From Winogradskyella sp. UBA3174 (lineage in GTDB: Bacteria > Bacteroidota > Bacteroidia > Flavobacteriales > Flavobacteriaceae): a stretch of DNA of 64,000 bases. Of the stretch, positions 15,550-24,653 are shown piece by piece; the stretch's first letter is position 1; each line of letters starts with the position of its first letter. The stretch is taken from the NCBI RefSeq assembly GCF_002364335.1, contig NZ_DEXW01000004.1, positions 1 to 64,000 of the forward strand. The letters are read 5' to 3'. The position numbers were made by a program, and so were the translations under genes. The notes under the pieces are model-generated. The model ran no database searches and was not told where the DNA came from. It saw only the letters and a list, made by a program, of their open reading frames with translations.

Positions 15550-16412
15550 TAAAGATTAAATTTATAGCCTATTGCTATATCTGTCGAAAAATTACCTTGA
15601 TTATCTAATAAGCCAGCAAACAATTCGCCATAAATAATAGTAATAAAACTATTTTCACTCACTTTAATATCAGATCCAATCCCAAAAATCAGAGGCACAT
15701 CAAATGCTGTTTCATTTAGGTCAACTTCCATATTGTTAGCATCTGTAAATGTCACATCTGTAAAGTTTAAAGTCGCCAGTTTTACTTGTCCGTAAATCGA
15801 AAAAGAAGAGGTATTAATAAACCTGTAGCGATAGCCTAAAGAGAATTCTGTGGTACTGTATTGAAAATCCTCATTATTAAAAGCATGGCGAGCTTCCAAA
15901 AAACCAGAAGATCTTGGTAAACCACGAGATTCAAAAATTTCTAATTCTGCACCTATAAGAGGGGTTTTTACGTTGTCTGGATTTCCAACAAACGGATTAT
16001 TCGTTATACCACCAGAAAAACCTAATCGTAAGCCTATTCTTGGTTCAGGTTGCAATGATACATAACTAGAATCTACGGAAGTATTATACAGGTCAAAGTA
16101 GTTTCTTAAATCGTAACGTGTTAGTTTGAGTTTATATGTAGATTGTCCATTTGTGAATCCTTCAAGTAAAACCTTGTACTCTTCGTTATAGTTCTTATCT
16201 GCTCCTTTAGTGTTTTTTAATTCAGTAATAGTATTATCTTCTGTTCTAACAAAATATCTGTATTCACCATCTATTGTATTCCAAAGTAAATCTAATTGGC
16301 CTTCAATTTCTGTTATAAGTTCTAAAGTTTCTCCTTTAATTGTATAGGTCTGCTGGCTATAACTAAAAACACTTATACTTAGTAATGCGAATAATAGGAT
16401 GCGTTTTTTCAT
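15549..16412 (-). CDS. Outer-membrane beta-barrel-like protein
   Basis: 287 residues. The signal peptide ends at FSYSQ. A region of about 100 residues with alternating polar strands is followed by a C-terminal barrel-like part with repeated short strands (RIGLRLGFSGGITNN, EFSLGYRYRFI, SFSIYGQVKLATLNF) and the final aromatic pattern DIAIGYKFNL. It probably sits in the outer membrane, but I recognise no family. The stop overlaps the start of the Bax-like gene by 1 bp, so they are co-transcribed. Confidence 0.6.
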   Translation of the reverse strand: MKKRILLFALLSISVFSYSQQTYTIKGETLELITEIEGQLDLLWNTIDGEYRYFVRTEDNTITELKNTKGADKNYNEEYKVLLEGFTNGQSTYKLKLTRYDLRNYFDLYNTSVDSSYVSLQPEPRIGLRLGFSGGITNNPFVGNPDNVKTPLIGAELEIFESRGLPRSSGFLEARHAFNNEDFQYSTTEFSLGYRYRFINTSSFSIYGQVKLATLNFTDVTFTDANNMEVDLNETAFDVPLIFGIGSDIKVSENSFITIIYGELFAGLLDNQGNFSTDIAIGYKFNL

Positions 16413-16475
16413 TAATTATAATTTATCTTATTTGGGACTAGATTTGAGTAAAGCTATTAAAAATATTTAAAACAC

Positions 16476-17630
16476 CTATTTTTTGAAGGTTCTACCTTTC
16501 CAATTAAAGGGTTTGTAAAATGATAATACCGCAATGTAGATGCTAAAAATTGGGTAAATAAAACTCGAAAACAGGTATGATAATAATAGAGTTTCTTGCT
16601 TAAAAAATCGAGAAGCTTTAAATAACAATAAAAAATCGATACCAAGTTTAATGACTAAAAGAGAAATGATTGTTTTAAAGCTTACTAACCCAAAAATAGC
16701 GAATGGAATAAACGCTAAACAAACAAAGTTTGCTAATAAGACAGTGATTCCAACAAGTTTTGCAAATCGGTTATTATAAGATGATGTTTTAGAAGCCCAG
16801 CGTAAACGTTGCTCAATTAAGGCTTTTAAATTTTCGGCTGGTTTTGTGTTTACAATCGCTTTATTAGATTTAAGATATTGAATGCTTTTAGCATCTTGTT
16901 TAATTAGTTTTTCTAATAAAAAAAGATCATCACCACTTGCAATATCAGTATTACCGTCAAAACCATTTAAAGCTATAAATGCAGATTTCTTGTAAGCGAG
17001 ATTTGCACCATTACACATAAAGGGTTTTTTAATACCAAAGCCACCTATAGTTGCTCCTTGTAAACTCAAAAAATCTAAAATTTGAAACCGATTAAAAAAC
17101 GAATTTTCACCTTTATATTTTACGGGAGCTACAATGCAGTTTGGCTGCTTCACTTGAATACACTCATCTATCGCATCTAACCAATATTTTGGTAACTTAC
17201 AATCTGCATCTGTGGTAACAATCCAGTTGAATTTTGAAAGCGAAACCGCTGAGGTTATGGCATCTTTCTTAGGTGAGTTTGTAATTCTATTATTATGAGT
17301 TATCTGAATATTATCACTTCGACTGAAATCCTTTTTGAAGGATTTTGTAGCCATAATTTTTTCAATCACAGCGACCGATTGATCTTCCGATGCATCATTA
17401 ACAAGAATAATTTCAAAATGAGATTTAGGATAATTTAAGTTAGAAATAGACTTTAGTAGTTCAGGTAAATTATCTGCTTCATTCCGAAACGGAATAATAA
17501 TAGAAAATTTAGTGAAAGGCTTTAAATCTTGAAGTTTAAAACTTTCAACCTTATCAAAACCATAAGTTAAACTGCCAATGAGAATAAAATAAATTAGAAT
17601 AACGGCTATGACTATTGTTGATAGTATCAT
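16476..17630 (-). CDS. Membrane-bound glycosyltransferase family 2
   Basis: 384 residues. One N-terminal helix (3-24) precedes a GT2 domain: FSIIIPFRNEADNLPELLKS, then ILVNDASEDQS, the metal-binding TTDADC motif near 140, and EQRLRWASK, which is the Q..RW acceptor motif. Three C-terminal helices follow. This build is seen in processive or lipid-linked sugar transferases. It overlaps the upstream membrane protein gene by 4 bp (17627-17630), so the two act in one pathway, probably glycolipid or cell-envelope glycan synthesis. The substrate is not predictable. Confidence 0.85.
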   Translation of the reverse strand: MILSTIVIAVILIYFILIGSLTYGFDKVESFKLQDLKPFTKFSIIIPFRNEADNLPELLKSISNLNYPKSHFEIILVNDASEDQSVAVIEKIMATKSFKKDFSRSDNIQITHNNRITNSPKKDAITSAVSLSKFNWIVTTDADCKLPKYWLDAIDECIQVKQPNCIVAPVKYKGENSFFNRFQILDFLSLQGATIGGFGIKKPFMCNGANLAYKKSAFIALNGFDGNTDIASGDDLFLLEKLIKQDAKSIQYLKSNKAIVNTKPAENLKALIEQRLRWASKTSSYNNRFAKLVGITVLLANFVCLAFIPFAIFGLVSFKTIISLLVIKLGIDFLLLFKASRFFKQETLLLSYLFSSFIYPIFSIYIAVLSFYKPFNWKGRTFKK

Positions 17631-18595
17631 TTTTCTGTTTGAGGTAATTTAAAATTGAGAACAAAGTAACTTCCAAATAAACTCGGAATGGCAAAGTTAA
17701 GCAACCACATTAATGTAACAATAGATAATATGGTGAGCTCGTTTACTTCAACATAACCGAACAAAAATACGGCAATACTTCCTTTAATTATAACATCGAA
17801 TATTGAAATTGACGGTACTATGGATGCTAAAAAATACATACTTGTAATCACCACCATAGCTTTAGAATAATCCACATTCACACCAAAAAGTGTTAGCAGA
17901 TAATAAAACTGAAACGAAAAAATTAAATATCTAATTAGTGAAAACCCGAGTGTTATAGTGTGCGTTTTTATGGTGATACGTTTTATGAAATCTATAATAT
18001 GTTGAAACGAAAATCCCTTAATTTTAAACCGCTTTTGTTTAATGCCAAATGCTGTAAAAAGACTAATCATAAGTAAGATTAAAACAAATCGCAACACTTT
18101 ATAATATTCAAAATCGATTTGATATCGGCTTATAAAAATCATAAAACCAACTAAGCCAAAAACAGTTGTAATTGCCATTTGAGCCATATTGCCCAAAAGA
18201 TTCAAGAGAACAACTTTGGTTCTAAGTTTCTTAACATAATAAACAGCTTTGGCTCCATAATCACCAATACGATTTGGTGTAATTATAGATGCAGTTAAGC
18301 CACCTAAACTTTGTTCTAAAGCATTTCTAAATGAAATCTTTTGAATGGTTTTAACTAAATACTTCCACTTTAAAATTTCAAAAAACCAATTAAAAATAGA
18401 TATAATGACTAAAAAAATGATGTTTTTTGGCGAAAATGCATCATTTTCCTTTAAAAATGAAATAAACGCATTGTATTGTAAATTCTCATTTTCTGAGATT
18501 CTTGTATAAATAAAATAAAAAGCACCAACAATAATACTCAACTTTATAAGAACAAAGAAGAATTGCTTAGTTTTGTATGGCACGTCGTAATGCAT
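17627..18595 (-). CDS. LPG synthase/UPF0104-like integral membrane protein
   Basis: 322 residues and about eight transmembrane helices. It shows the lysylphosphatidylglycerol synthase TM/AglD-like pattern: N-terminal FFVLIKLSIIVGAFYFIY, then ALEQSLGGLTASIITPNRIGDYGAKAVYYVKK, and MYFLASIVPSISIFDVIIKGSIAVFLFGYV near the C-terminus. Members are thought to move or modify lipid-linked substrates. It is coupled to the GT2 downstream and divergent from the beta-barrel gene, whose true start is 28 bp away. It therefore shares a short promoter region. Confidence 0.8.
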   Translation of the reverse strand: MHYDVPYKTKQFFFVLIKLSIIVGAFYFIYTRISENENLQYNAFISFLKENDAFSPKNIIFLVIISIFNWFFEILKWKYLVKTIQKISFRNALEQSLGGLTASIITPNRIGDYGAKAVYYVKKLRTKVVLLNLLGNMAQMAITTVFGLVGFMIFISRYQIDFEYYKVLRFVLILLMISLFTAFGIKQKRFKIKGFSFQHIIDFIKRITIKTHTITLGFSLIRYLIFSFQFYYLLTLFGVNVDYSKAMVVITSMYFLASIVPSISIFDVIIKGSIAVFLFGYVEVNELTILSIVTLMWLLNFAIPSLFGSYFVLNFKLPQTEK

Positions 18596-18622
18596 GTTAC
18601 AAATAAAACTAAAAACATACAG

Positions 18623-19261
18623 ATGCAGCAGTATTTAAAACAATACCTTTTCTTTTTTTTTGCGGTTTTTATAACATCTAGTAGTTATGCTCAATTTAGA
18701 GATACGAGTAAATGGAAAGCGCTTTTTGCAGTTGGTCTTAATTACCCAACAACAGATGGTTTTGTTAAAGGGACTTATGCGCAGCCTGTTAATTTACCTG
18801 CGGTAAATATTGGTATTCAGCATATGTTAAAACGTCAGTACGGTGTAAAGTTAGATTTTGGTTTTAATCGTTTTAAAAACGATGATGATTCTCCAGAGTT
18901 TAAAATAAACTATACACGGATTAATGCACAATTTATTTATAATCCTTCAGAGTATTTAGGCTTTCTTCCAGCGCGAATGCAAACTGTTTTACACTCAGGG
19001 CCAGGTGTTTCTTTTGTTAAGCCCTTAGGTAATTTAGGTGATAACAAGCAAACTTTTTTAAACCTTAATTTAGGTTTTGAATTGCATTATGCGATCAATA
19101 AAAAACTATCGATTTACACAGATATTGCTTATTTGTATGGAGTTACCTCTTTAGAAGATTACGACCCAGTATTAAGTGGGTTGGGAGCATTTAATGGTAG
19201 TGTATTAAACCTTACCTTTGGTTTGGCAGTTTCATTAAGTGGTTGCCAATACTGTGATTAG
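18623..19261 (+). CDS. Outer-membrane beta-barrel protein
   Basis: 212 residues from ATG 18623. The longer frame from 18563 would overlap the divergent gene and hide the signal peptide (MQQYLKQYLFFFFAVFITSSSYAQ), so I choose the later ATG. The mature part has the OmpA-like beta strand pattern of the outer membrane beta-barrel/porin family (LFAVGLNYP, NIGIQHMLKRQYGVKLDFGFNRF, LNLNLGFELHYAINKKLSIYTDIAYLYG). No ligand is predictable. It is 2 bp from ruvC and so possibly co-transcribed. Confidence 0.7.
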   Translation: MQQYLKQYLFFFFAVFITSSSYAQFRDTSKWKALFAVGLNYPTTDGFVKGTYAQPVNLPAVNIGIQHMLKRQYGVKLDFGFNRFKNDDDSPEFKINYTRINAQFIYNPSEYLGFLPARMQTVLHSGPGVSFVKPLGNLGDNKQTFLNLNLGFELHYAINKKLSIYTDIAYLYGVTSLEDYDPVLSGLGAFNGSVLNLTFGLAVSLSGCQYCD

Positions 19262-19263
19262 AA

Positions 19264-19818
19264 ATGAGTAAAGAACAAATTATTTTAGGCATAGATCCTG
19301 GCACAACGATTATGGGTTTCGGACTCATTAAAATTGTGGGTAAGAAGATGGAATTTATGCAACTGAATGAGTTAATGCTCAAAAAGTACGATGACCATTA
19401 CTTAAAACTAAAACTCATTTTTGAACGTACAATAGAACTTATAGATACCTATCACCCAGACGAAATAGCCATTGAAGCTCCTTTTTTTGGTAAAAACGTA
19501 CAGAGTATGTTAAAGCTAGGCCGTGCTCAAGGTGTGGCAATGGCAGCTGGTTTATCTCGCGAAGTACCAATTACAGAATACGCTCCAAAAAAGATAAAAA
19601 TGGCAATTACAGGAAACGGAAATGCCAGTAAAGAACAAGTTGCTAAAATGCTTCAAAGTATGTTGGGACTTAAAACAATACCAAAAAATCTAGATTCAAT
19701 GGATGGATTGGCTGCTGCAGTTTGTCATTTTTATAATCAAGGTCGTGTAGAGATTGGTAAAAGTTACTCAGGTTGGGGCGCTTTTGTGAAGCAGAATGAA
19801 GGACGCGTAAAGAAGTAG
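19264..19818 (+). CDS. ruvC: Crossover junction endodeoxyribonuclease RuvC
   Basis: 184 residues. RuvC is a dimeric RNase H-fold resolvase that cuts Holliday junctions symmetrically, with RuvAB. The four acidic residues are visible: D11 in LGIDPGTT, E71 in IAIEAPFFGKN, and D144/D147 in LDSMDGLAAAVCH. The GRAQGVAMAAG helix and the EYAPKKIKMAITGNG strand-loop are also typical. The length is normal. ruvA and ruvB are not adjacent, as is common in this phylum. Confidence 0.95.
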   Translation: MSKEQIILGIDPGTTIMGFGLIKIVGKKMEFMQLNELMLKKYDDHYLKLKLIFERTIELIDTYHPDEIAIEAPFFGKNVQSMLKLGRAQGVAMAAGLSREVPITEYAPKKIKMAITGNGNASKEQVAKMLQSMLGLKTIPKNLDSMDGLAAAVCHFYNQGRVEIGKSYSGWGAFVKQNEGRVKK

Positions 19819-19854
19819 ATAGTCACAATCGCAGTAATCAGTTAAGAATAGTAC

Positions 19855-20220
19855 ATGAGAATCATTATCATCCTTTTAGTCTGCAGTCAATCTCTTTTTG
19901 TTTTTAGCCAAGGGCAAGTTGAAATGAATGATATTGCACACAAAAATTGGTCTCAATCTCAAAAAATTAAGGATTCTTTAGTTGTTGAATTATTGAAAAT
20001 TAACAAAAACGATTCTACCTTTATTAAGACGTTTGAAGCTTCGGAAAAACTATGGAATACTTTTGTAGAAGAACAATTCAACCTTAAATTCCCAGCTTAT
20101 GAATCTTGGGGAACCAGAAGAGAACAATATGGTAGTCAGTTTGATATGCTAAACTTTAATTTTATGAAATCGTATTGCGATTTACGGATTGCAACGCTAT
20201 ATGATTTGTTTGAAGAGTAA
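19855..20220 (+). CDS. LprI/DUF1311-like secreted protein
   Basis: 121 residues. A signal peptide ends at VFSQ. The mature 100 residues follow the LprI lysozyme-inhibitor-like (DUF1311) layout: EMNDIAHKNW...DSLVVELL, then FIKTFEASEKLWNTFVEEQF, then YGSQFDMLNFNFMKSYCDLRIATL. The usual disulfide cysteines are missing; only one C is present. In other bacteria the family inhibits lysozyme; here that is only a family inference. Confidence 0.55.
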   Translation: MRIIIILLVCSQSLFVFSQGQVEMNDIAHKNWSQSQKIKDSLVVELLKINKNDSTFIKTFEASEKLWNTFVEEQFNLKFPAYESWGTRREQYGSQFDMLNFNFMKSYCDLRIATLYDLFEE

Positions 20221-20261
20221 TATGAAGAACTTTAATCTGAGACTGAATTCTGAAAACTAAA

Positions 20262-21389
20262 ATGAGCGGCATCTACATCCATATACCATTCTGCAAACAA
20301 GCTTGTCATTACTGCGACTTTCATTTTTCGACCTCATTAAAAAATAAAGACCCACTTATTAATGCATTAGTCAGAGAATTAGAACTTCGTAAAGACGAAC
20401 TTAAAAAGACAACAGTAGAAACGATATACTTTGGTGGAGGAACACCATCATTATTAACCAATGAAGAGTTGCGATTTATAATTGATGCAGTTTATAAAAA
20501 TTATACCGTTTCAGATCATCCTGAAATAACTTTAGAAGCCAATCCAGATGATTTATCCAAAGACCGTATAATAGAACTATCTAAAAGTAGAATTAATCGT
20601 CTTTCAATTGGCATACAATCTTTTTTTGAAGCTGATTTGAAGCTTATGAATCGTGCTCATAATGCTAACGAAGCAAAATTATGTTTAGAAGAAGCCACTA
20701 AGTACTTTGATAATATTTCTTTAGATTTAATTTATGGAATACCAGGATCTTCAAATGAGCAATGGCTCGATAATATTGAAAGCGCTTTAAGCTATAATAT
20801 ACCTCATATTTCAAGTTATGCTTTAACAGTTGAGCCAAAAACAGCATTAGCATCATTCATTGAAAAAGGTATTATTGATAATGTAGATGATGAGCAAGCA
20901 CACGACCAATTTCATATTTTAAAAGATAAATTAGAAGCGGAAGGTTTTGTGCATTATGAACTTTCTAATTTTGGAAAAGAAGGTTTTTTTAGTAAAAATA
21001 ATTCGGCTTATTGGCAAGGAAAATCATACATAGGAATTGGGCCTTCCGCACATTCTTTTAATGGGAAACAACGTGGCTGGAATGTTAAGAACAATTCAAA
21101 ATATATTAAAGTTATTCAGCAGGACGCATTACCGATAGAAATAGAGACCTTAACGCTTACAGATCAGTATAATGAATATATAATGACAGGTTTGAGAACT
21201 ATTTGGGGAGTATCTTTTGAAAAAGTTGAACAAAATTTTGGTAATGCTTTTAAAGATTACCTAATTGAACAATCCAAAGTTTTTATAAATCAACAATTGT
21301 TGTATATTGATGATGAGCATTTGCGTGTCACTAAAAAAGGACAATTTTTGAGTGATGGTATTGCTTCAGAATTATTTAAAATAAACTAA
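20262..21389 (+). CDS. hemW: Radical SAM haem chaperone HemW
   Basis: 375 residues. The 4Fe-4S motif CxxxCxYC is at C11/C15/C18 in IPFCKQACHYCDF, preceded by the YIHIPF start typical of HemW/HemN. TIYFGGGTPSLL, RLSIGIQSFFEADLKLMNRAH and a C-terminal HemN_C domain (NEYIMTGLRTIWGVSFE) follow. HemW inserts haem into respiratory proteins. The extra cysteine of true coproporphyrinogen oxidases (CxxxCxxCxC) is replaced by F, which supports HemW over HemN. A haem chaperone is at home in a genome with H-NOX and FIST, but the operons are separate. Confidence 0.92.
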   Translation: MSGIYIHIPFCKQACHYCDFHFSTSLKNKDPLINALVRELELRKDELKKTTVETIYFGGGTPSLLTNEELRFIIDAVYKNYTVSDHPEITLEANPDDLSKDRIIELSKSRINRLSIGIQSFFEADLKLMNRAHNANEAKLCLEEATKYFDNISLDLIYGIPGSSNEQWLDNIESALSYNIPHISSYALTVEPKTALASFIEKGIIDNVDDEQAHDQFHILKDKLEAEGFVHYELSNFGKEGFFSKNNSAYWQGKSYIGIGPSAHSFNGKQRGWNVKNNSKYIKVIQQDALPIEIETLTLTDQYNEYIMTGLRTIWGVSFEKVEQNFGNAFKDYLIEQSKVFINQQLLYIDDEHLRVTKKGQFLSDGIASELFKIN

Positions 21390-21391
21390 TA

Positions 21392-22141
21392 TTGATTACA
21401 ACAATACAATACAATACAAGAAAACTAAAAATAGATTTATCTCAACCTTTAGACATTTCAATACCTTTAAAAGGGGATGTCTCTAATGTAAATGCATGGA
21501 GTTTAGATGCGCCAAAAATCACACCAGAGCTCATAGAGGGACAGGAGGTTAGCGTAGTTAAAGGTGCAGCCGTTAATTTTAATACCATTACATTCAATCC
21601 GCATTCTCATGGTACGCATACAGAAACGGTTGGTCATATTACAGAAAAAGTGTATTCTATAAACAAACAGTTAAAGCAATTTTTTTTTTTAGCTGAAGTC
21701 GTAACCGTTGCACCAGAAAAATTAGGTGATGATTATGTGATTTCTAAAAAACAGTTGCAGTTTGCTATTGGAAATAAAAAGAGAGAAGCTATTGTTGTAA
21801 GAACGTTGCCAAATACCAAAGAAAAAAAATCACGACAATATTCTAATACAAACCCAACCTATTTATTAGAAGATGCTGCTATATATTTAAAATCAAAAGA
21901 CGTTAAGCATTTACTAATTGATTTGCCAAGTATAGATAAAGAGCAAGATGGAGGCGAACTATTAGCACATAATGCGTTTTGGAATACCAAAGGAAAGCTG
22001 AGATTAGATGCTACAATAACAGAGTTTATTTACGTGTCTAATAAAATTAATGATGGCTGTTATATGCTTAACCTTCAAATTGCACCTTTTGAGAATGATG
22101 CAGCACCAAGCAAACCTATTTTATATAAAATCATGGATTAA
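21392..22141 (+). CDS. Cyclase family protein (kynurenine formamidase-like)
   Basis: 249 residues. The frame has no ATG before the conserved domain, so the TTG at 21392, two bases after the hemW stop, is the start. The domain has the motif NPHSHGTHTETVGHI, which supplies the zinc-binding HxGTHxD-like ligands of the cyclase/KynB fold; the usual aspartate is E here. Then LLIDLPSIDKEQDGGELLAHNAFW follows. Such enzymes hydrolyse N-formylkynurenine or related amides, but the substrate is open. It is translationally close to hemW. Confidence 0.8.
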   Translation: MITTIQYNTRKLKIDLSQPLDISIPLKGDVSNVNAWSLDAPKITPELIEGQEVSVVKGAAVNFNTITFNPHSHGTHTETVGHITEKVYSINKQLKQFFFLAEVVTVAPEKLGDDYVISKKQLQFAIGNKKREAIVVRTLPNTKEKKSRQYSNTNPTYLLEDAAIYLKSKDVKHLLIDLPSIDKEQDGGELLAHNAFWNTKGKLRLDATITEFIYVSNKINDGCYMLNLQIAPFENDAAPSKPILYKIMD

Positions 22142-22188
22142 TTACTTGTGACTACAAGCACAAGTAAGTGTCACATAATTAAACACAT

Positions 22189-22800
22189 ATGGAAACATTT
22201 TTTATAATCATAATAAGTATTTTAGTAACCTTAGGCTTGGTTACTATTTATAAACAATGGAAAACGAAGCAGACGACAACGGCACAATCTATTTTACTTT
22301 TAGATAAAATAAAACGGGTTTGTAAGTTTATAACAGTCGAAGGGGATTTTGCTGAGATTTACCATTACGAGGACGTTAAGGAGACGTTTTTAAAACTGAT
22401 TTCTAGCCGAAAAAAAGCACTAATCGTTATCAATGCTAAAGCTCATGTTGGATTCGATCTGAGTAAAGTAGAGATGAGCTCTAATTTAAAAGCAAAAACA
22501 GTGGTACTAACTCATTTTCCGCAACCCGAAGTGTTATCTATAGAAAGTGATATTAACTACTACGATAAACAAGACGGCATGTTTAATAAGTTTGAAGCTT
22601 CAGATTTAACAGAACTACACACCAAGGCAAAAGCGCACATCATTGATAAAATTCCTGAAAGTGGACTTTATAATGTGGCTAAGCAAGAAGCCTTAGAAGC
22701 GATTCAACTCATTGAGAATTTGGTTCAAACCATTGGTTGGGAATTAGATTATTCAGCATTAAAGATTGAAGAAAAGGAAGAGAAGAAGCTCTTGGAATGA
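22189..22800 (+). CDS. DUF4230 domain protein, membrane-anchored
   Basis: 203 residues. One N-terminal transmembrane helix (3-19) precedes the DUF4230 domain (ITVEGDFAEIYHYEDV, then KKALIVINAKAHVGFDLSKVEM, then LPQPEVLSIESDINYYDKQDG-like segment and IPESGLYNVAKQEA). It is common in Bacteroidota and of unknown function; the anchor suggests it faces the periplasm. The stop overlaps the YjbR gene by 4 bp (ATGA). Confidence 0.85.
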   Translation: METFFIIIISILVTLGLVTIYKQWKTKQTTTAQSILLLDKIKRVCKFITVEGDFAEIYHYEDVKETFLKLISSRKKALIVINAKAHVGFDLSKVEMSSNLKAKTVVLTHFPQPEVLSIESDINYYDKQDGMFNKFEASDLTELHTKAKAHIIDKIPESGLYNVAKQEALEAIQLIENLVQTIGWELDYSALKIEEKEEKKLLE

Positions 22801-23162
22801 ATATAGAACAATACAGAAATTACTGCATGAATAAAAAGGAAGTGACAGAACACTTTCCTTTTGATAATGATACGCTTGTTTTTAAAGTTTGTAATAAAAT
22901 GTTTGCACTAGCATCTTTAAAGAAATGGGAAAATGGCAAAGGTTTTATAAACTTAAAATGTGACCCAGAATATGCTCAAGAACTTAGAGCAGAATATGAC
23001 AGTATAAAACCTGGCTACCATATGCATAAGCAACAATGGAATAGCGTTTATATCCATACAGGTGAACTCTCATCGAAACTTATTACCGAACTCATAGATC
23101 ATTCTTATGCTATGGTGGTAAAGGGAATGACTAAAAAAAGACGTCAAGAATTAGAATTATAA
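22797..23162 (+). CDS. MmcQ/YjbR family DNA-binding protein
   Basis: 121 residues, the normal length of the YjbR fold. Typical motifs are NIEQYRNYCMNKKEVTEHFPF, then DTLVFKVCNKMFALASL, INLKCDPEYAQELR, and PGYHMHKQQWNSVYI. The CyaY-like double-wing fold is proposed to bind DNA, and its role is unclear. It is coupled to DUF4230 by a 4-bp overlap. Confidence 0.9.
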   Translation: MNIEQYRNYCMNKKEVTEHFPFDNDTLVFKVCNKMFALASLKKWENGKGFINLKCDPEYAQELRAEYDSIKPGYHMHKQQWNSVYIHTGELSSKLITELIDHSYAMVVKGMTKKRRQELEL

Positions 23163-23585
23163 TTGTGTTCATCTACAGAAACTTACCATCCATCTAAAGA
23201 GATGTTACTTGCTACAGAATTTATTCATTAACTTAGGTTTATCAATATACATTTGTCTTTATATTAACTAAAGGCAGCATCAATATTATAAAACATATTT
23301 AAGTTATTATTTAAATTAAAAGAATTATTTTCTGGTGAAATTTTAATAAAAATTATAAAGCTTGATAATTCGAAAACGCTAAAAGGTGGGGATTAACATC
23401 AAGTGAACAATTACTTGCCAGTTTGAAACAGATAGAATTTATTAGTTTTTTTGAAAACCATAAAGATACTTTTAACGCGGATAGTTTCCCTTTGAACTTT
23501 TTAATAGAATTAGAGCATATAAAACATGCGTCTCAAATGAATGCTATTAGTTTCATTATGGACTAAGAATGTAATTCCCTAATTA
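23163..23585. other. Intergenic region with a gene fragment
   Basis: Apart from the 65-codon fragment at 23369-23566 I see no ORF. The first 200 bp are AT-rich without motifs. No terminator with a clear stem follows the YjbR gene. Confidence 0.4.
23369..23566 (+). pseudogene. Short ORF fragment without start codon
   Basis: Between TAA 23366-23368 and TAA 23564-23566 the frame reads ENAKRWGLTSSEQLLA, then IEFISFFENHKDTFN, FPLNFLIELEHIKHA and MNAISFIMD. The composition is protein-like and helical, but there is no ATG, GTG or TTG near the beginning and no domain I recognise. It is likely the remainder of a deleted gene. Its end overlaps the approach to the direct-repeat promoter of the NO operon. 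Confidence 0.4.
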
Positions 23586-23619
23586 CCACTCGTCGACACT
23601 TAAGGGTTATTCGTCTACA
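23586..23619 (+). promoter_or_regulatory. Direct repeat, LytTR-type site of the NO-sensing operon
   Basis: CCACTCGTCGACA (23586-23598) and TTATTCGTCTACA (23607-23619) are 21 bp apart, the spacing used by LytTR dimers. They match the window-wide consensus YYATTCRTCKACA in 12 and 13 of 13 positions. The distal copy starts 115 bp before the ATG at 23701. The -7 box is weak here (TACATAAT at 23648). Confidence 0.65.
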
Positions 23620-23700
23620 CTTAATTTGCTTTTAACGAAATATAATTTACATAATATGTAGTTAGTTTATTTTAATAGTTAATTCACAACATACCACCTC

Positions 23701-24114
23701 ATGAGTAAAGCCCTTAAAATTCTTTTAATTGAAGACGACATTATAGAAGTCATGAAATTGGATAGAGTTATATCATCCTTGAAATTGAATCACCTAATCA
23801 TTAAGGCCAAAAATGGAGAGGAAGCACTTGGGGTTTTACAGAAAAAGGAAATACTTCCTGATATTATTTTATTAGATTTAAACATGCCAAAAATAAATGG
23901 TATTGAGTTTTTAAGTATTTTGAAAACAGATGAAACACTTAAGTATATTCCAACTATTATTCTGACGACATCTAATAACCAAAAAGATTTGTTAGATTGC
24001 TATGAAATTGGGGTTGCGGGCTATGTAATTAAGCCATTGAAGTATGAAGATTATGTAGGTAAAATTGAGAAACTTCTCGAGTATTGGAGTATCAATGAGT
24101 TAATAAAATTATAA
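23701..24114 (+). CDS. Stand-alone response regulator (Rcp1-like)
   Basis: 137 residues, receiver domain only. The acidic pocket is E11/D12/D13 (LIEDD), the phospho-acceptor D59 is in ILLDLNMP, and there are T89 and K113 (IKPL). Such single-domain regulators, like Rcp1, accept phosphate from PAS/GAF kinases and shuttle or sink it. It is first in a seven-gene operon and overlaps the H-NOX gene by 1 bp. Confidence 0.9.
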   Translation: MSKALKILLIEDDIIEVMKLDRVISSLKLNHLIIKAKNGEEALGVLQKKEILPDIILLDLNMPKINGIEFLSILKTDETLKYIPTIILTTSNNQKDLLDCYEIGVAGYVIKPLKYEDYVGKIEKLLEYWSINELIKL

Positions 24115-24653
24115 TGAAAGGAATCGTTTTTACAGAGTTTTTAGAACTCGTTGAAGATAAGTTTGGATTGGAAATGGTAGATTATATTATCACAAATTCT
24201 GACTTAGAATCTGAGGGAATATATACTGCGGTAGGAACTTATAGTTTTTCTGAAATGTTACAATTGCTTAAGCACCTTAGCGAGAGAACACAGATATCCA
24301 TAGACAACTTATTACTGGTTTATGGAGAACATTTTTTTAGTGTTGTAGAAAAGAGTTATCCTGGACTTTTAGGAGCTTATAAAGATCCAATTGAAATAAT
24401 CTCATCTATTGAGCATCATATTCATATTGAAGTAAGAAAGATATATCCAGACGAAGAATTACCTACTTTCGAGGTCATCGAAAAGACAAATAATTCTTTA
24501 ATAATGGATTATAAATCAAACAGACCAATGCATCATTTCGGATTAGGCGTAATGAATAAAACATTCGAGCATTTTAATGCTACAGCTGTTATTGCATTAG
24601 AGAAAATTAAGGAAGACGGAACAGAAGTAAGATTTGTAATACATAAAAATTAA
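24114..24653 (+). CDS. H-NOX haem/NO-binding sensor protein
   Basis: 179 residues, the normal length for a stand-alone H-NOX domain. It starts with the typical MKGIVFTEFLELVEDKFG. The haem-propionate motif YxSxR is present as Y133-x-S135-x-R137 (MDYKSNRP). The proximal histidine is probably H104, in the helix before EVRKIYPDEELP (H101 and H102 are near). H-NOX proteins bind NO through haem and control a partner kinase or cyclase, and in several proteobacteria they regulate biofilm formation. Start and stop overlap its neighbours by 1 bp, and the kinase follows directly, the usual H-NOX/kinase pairing. Confidence 0.92.
   Translation: MKGIVFTEFLELVEDKFGLEMVDYIITNSDLESEGIYTAVGTYSFSEMLQLLKHLSERTQISIDNLLLVYGEHFFSVVEKSYPGLLGAYKDPIEIISSIEHHIHIEVRKIYPDEELPTFEVIEKTNNSLIMDYKSNRPMHHFGLGVMNKTFEHFNATAVIALEKIKEDGTEVRFVIHKN

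Noticed and set aside
18563..18622. Longer N-terminus of the beta-barrel protein
   Set aside because: It would overlap the divergent gene and bury the signal peptide; the ATG at 18623 gives a perfect signal peptide.
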